Below are positions 9,969 to 17,942 of a stretch of 64,000 nucleotides of DNA, piece by piece. Position 1 is the stretch's first letter, and each line of letters starts with the position of its first letter. The stretch is from Enchytraeus crypticus (Eukaryota > Annelida > Clitellata > Enchytraeida > Enchytraeidae). The DNA lies in NCBI GenBank assembly GCA_905160935.1, contig CAJHZI010000555.1, positions 735,001 through 799,000 of the forward strand, in the 5' to 3' direction. The notes below the pieces were generated by a model that saw only the letters and a program-made list of their open reading frames with translations, was not told the DNA's origin and searched no databases. A program made the position numbers and the translations under genes.

Positions 9969-10385
9969 TTAATATAAATTATTTATGACTTCTTGAAAAT
10001 CATTTCCATCTTGAACTTTCTTTAACATATACAAACACAGATGTCCACAAAACACTTCACCATCAGGCTGTATTCTTTCACTATTATAATATATTGGACT
10101 TTTCAAATAGTTTACTAGCTCTGTAGGCGGAGGAAGACCATAACTATCAAAATACCATTTTTCTAAATTGCTCTTCATCCATGCAACCCAATGAGTTCCT
10201 TTTCCACCAGAATCGTCTAAATTTAAAATTCCGCATTCATGTGAGTTAGGCCTCTTCAACAGTGCATTCCTCATGAATACTCCTCTAAAGTTTTTTATTT
10301 TTAACTTTTTTACTGCATCGATCAGTTGAATATTTGACAGTGGAATATTTGGTAATATTACACCTTCCACACTTATACTTTGCAT
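9969..10385 (-). CDS. Polinton adenoviral-type maturation cysteine protease
   Basis: A 138-residue protease of the adenain/Ulp1-like fold that would trim capsid proteins during assembly. The catalytic His is in KGTHWVAWM (about residue 65), an acidic residue follows in WYFDSYG (about 80), and the Cys is in EVFCGHLCLYML (about 115). The short length is usual for Polinton PRO. It lies between the tail-fibre-like gene and the major capsid gene, all on the minus strand, and starts at TATAAAATG. Confidence 0.92.
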   Translation of the reverse strand: MQSISVEGVILPNIPLSNIQLIDAVKKLKIKNFRGVFMRNALLKRPNSHECGILNLDDSGGKGTHWVAWMKSNLEKWYFDSYGLPPPTELVNYLKSPIYYNSERIQPDGEVFCGHLCLYMLKKVQDGNDFQEVINNLY

Positions 10386-10402
10386 TTTATAATTACCATT
10401 TT

Positions 10403-10433
10403 AATTATATATCACTTCATGTGATATATAATT
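10403..10433 (-). terminator. Intergenic hairpin 3 of the Polinton
   Basis: Perfect 13-bp stem, left arm AATTATATATCAC, loop TTCAT. It sits after the capsid gene on the minus strand and before the protease gene. The stem is the same as in hairpin 1. Confidence 0.6.
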
Positions 10434-10476
10434 TATTTTCGATTATTTAGTCCTTTAATTACGATTATTATGAGGC

Positions 10477-11763
10477 TTAATATACCACATTCATTTTTTG
10501 TCCATCCGATTGAAAATTTAGCAGTTTATCGGAAATTATAAGAGCAAAGGCTTGTGTATTAGCTGGAACTGCAGTATTAAAAGTAGCTTTAATTTGAACA
10601 TCAACTACTGACGATATTAGTCTTTCAGACTGTTTGCTAACATCAAAAACCATTAATGGAAAAAGATCCTTGTAATCACTTGGTGTGATATTACTTTGAG
10701 TGATCAACTGATCCATTCCGTAAAACTTTTCACTAAATGTCGCTGCATCTCTGTACGCCCTTGAATACTGTTGATTCGGAAAAGATAGATTGTAATCAAC
10801 AGTAGGATATCTATTTTGATTCAGCATTACATACATATTTTTAAGATCGCAATGATTAAAAATTGATGGATTGGCTTCTTGATTACCAGAAAGATTTGTT
10901 TGAAATCCCACAATGACATATCTTGGTTTTTCTGGAGATGTTTTCACACTAAGACGCCAAGTAAATGTTGTTGACTGAGGAACGGTTATAGTATCGCATT
11001 GATGAGCGCGAAATGCTGCAGGAATCGAAACTTTTGATTCAATACTTTTATATAATTGCATTCTCTCCATATCGGACGGAGTTACATGAGGCATAAACCA
11101 TGAAATACTTTTGATGTCTACTTTTCCTGCTCCTGCAGCAGCCAGTCTAAATATAGCATCATCATCAGACTTGCGAACAAGCGTTAATGTGTGCTTGAAT
11201 CCATACATAACTTTATCGTAATCTTCACAGAAGCCAAATATGTGCTTCAATGGAACAATAAAACTAAATGTTCCCTTAGTTGTTGGCTTCTCAATTAGAT
11301 ATGCATGTCTAACAGCAAATCCAGTATTTCCTGCAATATTCGCAGCAGTTCCAGTATCCTTATACCACAGTTGATTGAGACCTTGTGCTAGTGCAAAATC
11401 GTTAGGATATTTGAGTAATCCAAGCATTGTTGTTGTTTGTCCTGGATGAAATACAGTTTCAATTTCTTGGTTTGATAGTGAATATGATGCTTGACTAAAT
11501 AAGTGCATTAGACCATTATTAGTTATTGCTACAACGTCAGCATTAGCATATGCAGTTCCATCCGCTTTCGTTAGTCTACCTTCAAATTGTAGATAACTTT
11601 CAGATGGATGAAGGAACTGATCGTGCAGTTCAATATTTATACGAATCTCACCAGGATTATTTACATTTGTTCCAGAAACTGGTTCGTATGCATGGTACTC
11701 GTATCTCTCAATTCCCTCATCCGTTAATGGTGTGTCTGTAAATTTAAGAATATCTGATTGCAT
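10477..11763 (-). CDS. Polinton double-jelly-roll major capsid protein
   Basis: A 428-residue protein of the family once called PY, predicted by others to be a double-jelly-roll major capsid protein. Typical family words are IERYEYHAYEPVSGTNVN near the start, HPSESYLQFEGRLTK, then GLLKYPNDFALAQGLNQLWY and PLKHIFGFCEDYDKVMYGFK, then HTLTLVRKSDDDAIFRLA. The frame is open throughout. It lies between protease and integrase, and its start follows an A/T tract ending TTAAAATG. Confidence 0.92.
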   Translation of the reverse strand: MQSDILKFTDTPLTDEGIERYEYHAYEPVSGTNVNNPGEIRINIELHDQFLHPSESYLQFEGRLTKADGTAYANADVVAITNNGLMHLFSQASYSLSNQEIETVFHPGQTTTMLGLLKYPNDFALAQGLNQLWYKDTGTAANIAGNTGFAVRHAYLIEKPTTKGTFSFIVPLKHIFGFCEDYDKVMYGFKHTLTLVRKSDDDAIFRLAAAGAGKVDIKSISWFMPHVTPSDMERMQLYKSIESKVSIPAAFRAHQCDTITVPQSTTFTWRLSVKTSPEKPRYVIVGFQTNLSGNQEANPSIFNHCDLKNMYVMLNQNRYPTVDYNLSFPNQQYSRAYRDAATFSEKFYGMDQLITQSNITPSDYKDLFPLMVFDVSKQSERLISSVVDVQIKATFNTAVPANTQAFALIISDKLLNFQSDGQKMNVVY

Positions 11764-11792
11764 TTTAATAATATAATATTTTTTTTAATTTA

Positions 11793-12766
11793 TTAATTCC
11801 AATCCAAATATGTTTTCTGCAGTTCTTGCTCATAAAACGATCCCTTAATTTCTTCTCCATTTTCATCAGTTATTCTATAGGTTATTGGATCAGTGAACAG
11901 AACTTGGGAAACTACAAAAATCTCTCGAGTCCAATTAGGTGCGCTTCCTTTTGAAAATAATTTCTTTTTGGATGCAATCCTCACTTTATCTCCTAATGAA
12001 AACTTTGGATTGCTGATTTCTAGTTTTAAATTAGGATATAAATTTCTAAATACAGTAGGTTCGTTTTTCTTCTCACTGGCCTCTAATGGAGTCATTTTTA
12101 TGGAGCTGTGTTTGTGTTGTTATATTTTTTCACAAGCTCATCCAAAATGTCAATATACTTGGTCGTAGAGTTCGCTGTAAAATAATGAACCATAATTTCT
12201 CGTATTGTTCGATTAAATCTTTCGATTATACTAGATTTCTCTTCATTTTCTGTAGAGTATAAGTCTATGGATTCTCCAAGTAGTTTTCTGAAATCTTTAT
12301 TATAAAATTCTCTGCCTTTATCAGACCAAATTTTCTTTGGTCTTCTACCACTTTTGAATATTTCAGAGAAAGACTCTGCTACGATAGCACCAGTTTTATT
12401 TTTCAAAGGAACAATCCAAGCCATTTTAGAAAAGACATCAACAATCGTTAATAAATATTTTATACCATTATTTGTCTTCGCTAATGATCGCATATCTACC
12501 AAGTCACATGTCCAAATTTCATCAATTCCTTTTACGAATACTCTTCTTTTTTGGAACTTCTTTATTGCAGGTTTGTGCAATTCATTTGCAATCTGATTTG
12601 TCCACGACACTGAAGAAATTTTTGCGCCAACAGCGTGACTTATAAATTGAGTTTTACTACTTCCACAAATGATACATAAACCTCTTTGCATATGGCGATT
12701 ATTTTTGCTTATAAACGTCTGAATATTATTAGTTTCAGTTTGACTTTTGCACTTTACGCAATACAT
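11793..12766 (-). pseudogene. Polinton retroviral-type integrase, broken
   Basis: The parts of a Polinton integrase are in order: an N-terminal Cys-rich region (MYCVKCKSQ, CIICG), a DDE core with WTCDLVDMRSL, KKIWSDKGREFYN and ENEEKSSIIERFNRTI, and a C-terminal chromo/SH3-like part (FSLGDKVRIASKK). It would insert the element into DNA. The gene is broken. It faces away from the ATPase gene with only about 25 bp between the starts, so the two promoters must overlap. Confidence 0.9.
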
Positions 12767-12791
12767 TTTAATATTAAGAAACTATTATTAA

Positions 12792-13568
12792 ATGGAAATA
12801 CAAAATATATCTTGGTGCGACACATTATCAAAAAGAAATAACCACCCACTGGTTCCCAGAAGTGTACGAGGTTTAATTGTAGGTAAATCAGGTTCAGGCA
12901 AAACAACACTTCTATTGAATTTACTATTGAGACCAGGTTGGTTGGACTACAACAACCTGCAAGTCTTTGGCAAATCTCTATTTCAACCAGAGTATAAAAT
13001 TTTAAGGAAAGCATTTGAAGAGAAATTACCAAAGGAAGCCATACTCAGATTATTTGAATTTCAAGATGAGATTATTAAATTAAAAGTACCGCCAGCAGTT
13101 GTAATAGAAGAAATGGCTAAAAATCTTGACAGTAATTATGATGTAGATTGCAAGTTTTTTGAAACCTCAGAAGATGTACCAGATCCTGGAGACTTAAATG
13201 CTGAAAAGAAAAATTTGATGATATTTGACGACTTGCAGTTGGAAAAACAAAGCAAGTGTGAAGCATATTATATAAGAGGAAGACACAGTAATGTTGACTG
13301 TTTCTACCTAGCACAGAATTATTTCAAGTTACCAAGGCAAACCATACGAGAAAATGCTAATTTCATTTGTTTATTTCCACAAGATCTGAAAAATATCAAC
13401 CATATTTACAGTGACCATGTTAGTACTGATATGGCTAAGGAAGATTTTAAACATCTGTGCAAGATTGCCTGGAAACAACCTCATGGATTTGTTGTAATAG
13501 ATTTAACAAGCAAAAAGGATAAGGGTAAATACAGAATGAGCTTGGATACTTTTTTCATTCCAGATTAG
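12792..13568 (+). CDS. Polinton genome-packaging ATPase (FtsK/HerA, A32-like)
   Basis: A 258-residue ATPase that would pump DNA into the capsid. Walker A is VGKSGSGKTTLLLNL (about residues 31-45), Walker B is NLMIFDDLQ (about 142-150), and the downstream region LRQTIRENANFICLFPQ fits the sensor part of A32-like enzymes. It opens the right gene block. Confidence 0.93.
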   Translation: MEIQNISWCDTLSKRNNHPLVPRSVRGLIVGKSGSGKTTLLLNLLLRPGWLDYNNLQVFGKSLFQPEYKILRKAFEEKLPKEAILRLFEFQDEIIKLKVPPAVVIEEMAKNLDSNYDVDCKFFETSEDVPDPGDLNAEKKNLMIFDDLQLEKQSKCEAYYIRGRHSNVDCFYLAQNYFKLPRQTIRENANFICLFPQDLKNINHIYSDHVSTDMAKEDFKHLCKIAWKQPHGFVVIDLTSKKDKGKYRMSLDTFFIPD

Positions 13569-13615
13569 GAAAATCTTTTCAATTGCTAATTTAAACTTAC
13601 TTATTAATAAAAGAA

Positions 13616-14407
13616 ATGGATTCGTATTTGCAACAGATAGCTAAAAATACTGAAAATATTGCTCATAATACCGAGGGAAAATCATCATTTTTCATTACGC
13701 AAAATCAAACAAGTTCTCGAATATTGACAAAATTTAATCCGGCTATTCAGCTAGATAGCAATAAAAAGTATGAGATGGCCTTATATAATATGGATGTTTA
13801 CTATTCCTTTCCAAACATTGATGAAACAAATAATAATTTTAAATATTCACCAGATAATGGCTTGTCCTGGTTCAATATTAACATTCCAGAAGGTTGCTAT
13901 GAAATAGTTGATATTAATGCTTACATTCAAAGAGCTATGAAAGAAAATGGTCATTATGATAATGCTAATGAAAAATATTGCATAACGTTGTATCCAAACA
14001 GAAATACTTTAAAATCAGTATTGGATGTTGCTTCAAATTATAAATTAAATTTTTCTACAGAAAATTCTCTTAGGTCAGTGTTAGGATTCAATAATAAAAT
14101 TTATGGTGATGGTCGTAATGAATCTGAAAACATAGTCAATATTACTAATATTAGCAGTATAAGAATAACTAGTGATATAATTGGAGCATCGTATTCAAAT
14201 GGGACTCAAGAAAACATTATATATAGTTTCTTTCCTAATGTTGGGCCAGGTTATAAGATCATTGAGAGACCACTAAATTTAATATATCTTCCTATTACTA
14301 TGAACACAATTTCTACGATGGAAACAAAACTTACTGATCAAAACGGAAATTTAATCAATCTAAGAGGAGAGGAATTAACTCTTAGATTTCATATTAGACA
14401 AGTATAA
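13616..14407 (+). CDS. Polinton penton-like minor capsid protein
   Basis: A 263-residue protein of the family once called PX, predicted by others to be a single-jelly-roll penton protein. Family words are KYEMALYNMDVYYSFPNI, the WFNINIPEGCYEIVDINAYI region, and the C-terminal ELTLRFHIRQV. It follows the ATPase by 47 bp. Confidence 0.88.
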   Translation: MDSYLQQIAKNTENIAHNTEGKSSFFITQNQTSSRILTKFNPAIQLDSNKKYEMALYNMDVYYSFPNIDETNNNFKYSPDNGLSWFNINIPEGCYEIVDINAYIQRAMKENGHYDNANEKYCITLYPNRNTLKSVLDVASNYKLNFSTENSLRSVLGFNNKIYGDGRNESENIVNITNISSIRITSDIIGASYSNGTQENIIYSFFPNVGPGYKIIERPLNLIYLPITMNTISTMETKLTDQNGNLINLRGEELTLRFHIRQV

Positions 14408-14464
14408 TACGAGTTGACTTGAAAAGTTTCCAATAAATGATAATTAAAAATATAATCTTATAAA

Positions 14465-15070
14465 ATGAGTCGTTATACTAATGTCAAACTAAATATTTCA
14501 GAGGGACAGAAAGACAAAATTAATGAGGCTGTTAAAACCAGCACAGAAGTGAGCATCAGGTTAAAACATGAAGACTTAAATGGTGATCATATACTAGCAT
14601 TAACACAGAGCCAGATTAAGAAAATAGCTAAGGCATACGAAAAAGGAGTTGGCATTACAATAAAAATGAGCAAAACTCAATTACTACATAATAGAAAAGT
14701 TAAAGGAGGATTTATACCTGCTCTTCTCGGTATACTTGGCAGTACAGTTGCGCCATTTGTTTTAAAAACTGCATTACCTGCTTTGGCAACTGGAGCGCTT
14801 AGTGGATTAGCAAGTACTGGAGTCTCAAAGGCCTTTGGTACTGGAGGAGTGTTATATATAAAACGTGGCAATATGTCTTGTAAAGTAAAAGCCGTTGGTG
14901 ATGGTTTATTTCTGTCTCCATGGTCGAAAGGTGCTTCTGTAACAGGATCTGGTTTATTTTTGAAATCAGGGTCGGGATTTGAAAGTATTGACTCAGAAGT
15001 AGGAAGAGGTTTACTATTAGGACCAAATTCACCTTTTAAAAACATTCCTATTCTTGGTATGTTATTATAA
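14465..15070 (+). CDS. Polinton pX-like glycine-rich virion protein
   Basis: A 201-residue protein. The N-terminal 70 residues form a basic helix-rich domain. After KVKGG comes a hydrophobic, Gly/Ala-rich segment (FIPALLGILGSTVAPFVLKT, about residues 82-101), then GLSGLAS-type repeats and several GLFL or GLLL motifs in the C-terminal half. A hydrophobic membrane-active virion protein with a GG processing site is likely by analogy with adenovirus core proteins; no exact family is recognised. Confidence 0.7.
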   Translation: MSRYTNVKLNISEGQKDKINEAVKTSTEVSIRLKHEDLNGDHILALTQSQIKKIAKAYEKGVGITIKMSKTQLLHNRKVKGGFIPALLGILGSTVAPFVLKTALPALATGALSGLASTGVSKAFGTGGVLYIKRGNMSCKVKAVGDGLFLSPWSKGASVTGSGLFLKSGSGFESIDSEVGRGLLLGPNSPFKNIPILGMLL

Positions 15071-15126
15071 AAATTAAATCATAATCACAATATTAATATT
15101 TATGTTTACTAAACATATATTATGTT

Positions 15127-15174
15127 GATTTTATGTTCGATTTTATGTTCGATTTTATGTTCGATTTTATGTTC
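15127..15174. repeat. 12-bp repeat (GATTTTATGTTC), 4 copies
   Basis: Four perfect head-to-tail copies lie in the gap before the gene at 15212. The unit includes an ATG, so it could confuse start choice. Confidence 0.85.
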
Positions 15175-15211
15175 AAATTTATGTTAAACTTTATTCATTC
15201 CTATTTTTAAA

Positions 15212-16084
15212 ATGTCGTTCCTAAAGATATCAGATCCTAGAAAGCGTGACGCAATTGTTGAAGAATTTCTGAAAACGAAAGCAAATATTAAACACAATAA
15301 TTTAAGTGAAAAATTGGGTGATATCAATTTGAGTCGAGAATTAAGTAAGCGCTACTCACCTATTGTTAATACTCAAACTGAAATTGTAAAAGAATTGCAA
15401 AGTATAAAAGAAAATGCTGAAGCTACGACAAATGCTTTACAAGCTCTGCCTGCTGCTATTCAGTTTTCTCAATATCCAGCGATTCAAGATGTCGATCCAG
15501 CAGTAGAGGATATTAGAACATTAGAATTAGGTAATTTGGCTACTAAGTATTTGAAAGAGTATGCTTCAAATAAGAAAAATACTGACACAACTTTTGGTAT
15601 ACAGTCTAAAGATGGAAGGTTTTATATAGGTGAAAGTCCAATAGAAATAACTGGGGATGATATTCAAGTCGGAGAAAAAATATATTCAGGTACCCCAGGT
15701 CTTTGGGAATTAGTAACAATGAAATCGCCAGACAAATCTAAGTATGATGACGCTGATCTTGATAACTATGCTGAAATACTAGACGACACTAATGCTATAA
15801 GACAAACTAATAACCCAAATAGACCTAAAGCATCAAGGTGTGATAAATACAGAAACATAATTAAACCGATATGGCAAAAGTTTGGACATGGTAAGGGTCT
15901 TCAAACAGCAATTATTTTACCTAGTGATCCTAATACACTAGCAGAGATGTTGGAATTACGAATGGCTAGCTTTAGTGCAGGTAACACAGGAGTAAGGAAT
16001 GAAATAATTAGCATTTGTGATGAATTGCTTCGTCAAGAAGTTATTGATAAAGATTATTATAAAAAAATTATGTTGCATTTATAA
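15212..16084 (+). CDS. Polinton conserved protein (PW-like)
   Basis: A 290-residue protein. The N-terminal third is charged and helical, with an Ala-rich stretch. The centre has the conserved block FYIGESPIEITGDDI, EKIYSGTPGLWELVTMKSP and YAEILDDTNAIRQ that recurs in Polintons at this place after the penton gene; I liken it to PW from memory. Function unknown, possibly virion. The next start codon lies right at its stop. Confidence 0.7.
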   Translation: MSFLKISDPRKRDAIVEEFLKTKANIKHNNLSEKLGDINLSRELSKRYSPIVNTQTEIVKELQSIKENAEATTNALQALPAAIQFSQYPAIQDVDPAVEDIRTLELGNLATKYLKEYASNKKNTDTTFGIQSKDGRFYIGESPIEITGDDIQVGEKIYSGTPGLWELVTMKSPDKSKYDDADLDNYAEILDDTNAIRQTNNPNRPKASRCDKYRNIIKPIWQKFGHGKGLQTAIILPSDPNTLAEMLELRMASFSAGNTGVRNEIISICDELLRQEVIDKDYYKKIMLHL

Positions 16085-16542
16085 ATGTTAATAGTGACTA
16101 AACGACGATACAAGAAACAGCACGTTGTCGGAGGGGCTGGAATTTTTGATAGTATTGCTGATTTTTTCAAGAGATTAATTACATCCAATGCCGCTAAACA
16201 AATAGCTCAAACAGCTCTTAGTGTAGGTAAAGAAGCTACAAAAGAATTGGTAAAAAAGTTGTAGATGTAGGAAAAACTACAGCAATTGATGCTGGTAAAC
16301 GATTGATTGATAAAGCGTCAGAAAAAATATTTACTCCTAAAAATCAGGAAAATATCACAAAATTGACTGGACTTAAGGCACAACCAGAAGTAATTAATCA
16401 GAAAACCAAAGATATATTAGATAGATTAATTAATCATGGAGCTACAAATATCAATAATATTTTATCCGGTTCTGGTACGGATGCAATTGCAATTCAAGAC
16501 CTTGTACGAAAATTGAATGGTGCTGGAATGAAAATGATATAA
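16085..16542 (+). pseudogene. Polinton pVI-like protein gene, broken
   Basis: The gene begins right at the stop of the previous one. A short basic leader ends in VVGG, followed by the amphipathic segment AGIFDSIADFFKRLI. This layout is that of adenovirus protein VI, where the viral protease cuts after a GG and frees a membrane-active helix. The C-terminal part is helical, ending GAGMKMI. The gene is broken. Assignment is by layout and is inference. Confidence 0.55.
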
Positions 16543-16602
16543 CCATTAGACAAAATAGACCTAAATATAACTCCACAACTCAACACTTTTAAAGTACTTG
16601 CT

Positions 16603-16633
16603 AATTCTATATCATTTTCTATGATATAGAATT
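16603..16633 (+). terminator. Intergenic hairpin 4 of the Polinton
   Basis: Perfect 12-bp stem, left arm AATTCTATATCA, loop of 7, some 60 bp after the last gene of the right block. Same architecture as hairpins 1-3. Confidence 0.6.
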
Positions 16634-16689
16634 ATTGTACTGAATGTTGTAAATTTGCAGTACAATAAAGATATTACTGCATAACTTTA

Positions 16690-17262
16690 AAAATACGTTT
16701 CATTTCTACTGCAATTATAGCTCGTGCAGGGGAAGAAATACACTGTCTGGTCTAATATTTTTATATTTTCAATTTCTACTAGAATTACAGGACATACAGT
16801 ATGCTGTTTTTTCCATGAATCTGTATATTTACTTTTTCATTTCTACTACAATTATAAGGTGGTGAAGGGAATTTATGTACTTTTTTACTTTTTTTCAAAT
16901 TCTCCTGTAAATGTAGGTCATGAAGGGAATTTTTTTGTATTTTATAATTATTTTTATTTTTTAATTTTCTCCTATAATTATAAGTCGTTCAGTGCAAAAG
17001 TTTTGTATTTTTTCAAAAAATATATATTTTTATTTTTTAATTTTCTCCTATAATTATAAGTCGTTCAGGGAAAAGTTGGTCTCATGACGGAGATTTACTT
17101 TTTTCAAATTCTACTGTAATTATAGCTCGTGCAGTAAAGTATTTTTTAACTTTTTAAAAATTTTGAAAAATATATTTTTTTAATTTTTTTAATTTTCTCC
17201 TATGATTATAAAACGTTCAGGGAATTTTTCCTGCATGCCGGTGAACTGTCATTTATATACTA

Positions 17263-17265
<3 letters not shown>
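16690..17265 (-). repeat. Polinton right terminal inverted repeat
   Basis: Inverted counterpart of 3111-3690, with the same chain of sub-units and the same terminal sequence. It ends at 17265, where (TA)n begins. Confidence 0.9.

Positions 17266-17317
<52 letters not shown>
17266..17317. repeat. (TA)n flanking the Polinton, right
   Basis: About 26 TA units directly follow the right terminal repeat. Confidence 0.9.
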
Positions 17318-17501
17318 CTTCATATGACCATCAGATAAAGTAGGAACTCAAAATTAACATTCTAATTTCAAAATTAATATTCTAACAGATTACCATTGCT
17401 ACACTACATAAATATAATGTCTATGGAATCAATTATCTGTTTATTAATGAATGAATGAATGAATGAATGAATTTTATTATATGAATATTATTATAACTTT
17501 G

Positions 17502-17634
17502 GACTGAATTTCCAGATTTTGGAATTTACACCGTTTTTGGACCTTCCTTTTGCTCGCCGGCTTGATTTTTGTCTCAATAGTGCTCGATGTTGTCACTGAT
17601 GACTGTAGCACTCTAATTGTTGTTGTTGTTGTTG
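17502..17634 (+). mobile_element. (TTG)n-tailed short retroposon, family copy
   Basis: Runs from GGACTGAATTTCCAGATTTT to GTAGCACTCTAATTGTTGTT. The same body or its 3' end (TCGATGTTGTCA, then ACTGTAGCACTCTAAT) is seen at 17764-17815, 19803-19856, 21725-21860, 23402-23545, 25130-25197 (all +) and at 53205-53335 and 2262-2300 (minus). Copies end in TTG-rich tails, as short retroposons do. No RNA-polymerase III box is evident in the part seen. Confidence 0.65.
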
Positions 17635-17722
17635 AATGAATGAATGAGTGAATGAATGAAGGAATGAAGGAATGAACGAATGAATGAATGAGTGAATGAA
17701 TGCATGAATGAATGAATGATGA
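17635..17722. repeat. (GAAT)n microsatellite
   Basis: Imperfect GAAT/GAATGAAG units; a shorter run is at 17449-17472. Confidence 0.85.
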
Positions 17723-17818
17723 GCAGAACAATTCAGTAACAACAGTAACTTTATTCTCTTTCAGAGTGCAAGATGTTGTCATGATACTCAAAAACAACAG
17801 TAGAACTCTAATTGTCTT

Positions 17819-17942
17819 GTTATTGTTGCTGCTGTTGCTGCTGTAGTTGTTGCTGCTGTTGCTTCTGAAGTTGTTGCTGTAGTTGTTGCTGTAGTTGTTG
17901 CTGCAGTTGTTGATGCAGTTGTTGCTGTTGTTGTTGCCGCTG
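17819..17942 (-). other. In-frame poly-Gln coding tract after the SETMAR stop
   Basis: The annotated stop TAA (17943-17945) lies inside a CAA/CAG run: five Gln codons come before it and about 40 codons, mostly Gln with some Leu, follow in the same frame until the next TAA. Either a poly-Gln tail was cut off by a stop or the run is 3' untranslated microsatellite. Confidence 0.6.

Larger units (their letters stand above)
3111..17265. mobile_element. Polinton/Maverick, nearly whole
   Basis: The 14.2-kb element is bounded by inverted repeats that begin AAGTAGTATATAAATGACAG on each end. It carries the core Polinton set: protein-primed family B DNA polymerase, retroviral-type integrase, adenoviral-type cysteine protease, packaging ATPase, double-jelly-roll major capsid and a penton-like minor capsid protein, plus several small genes. 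Genes lie in three blocks: 3758-8899 (+), 8942-12766 (-), 12792-16542 (+). The outer 175 bp of the two terminal repeats differ at only about six positions by eye and most frames are open, so the copy is fairly young. It looks almost whole with about two breaks, and is treated here as a fossil. Insertion was into a (TA)n tract. Confidence 0.95.
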
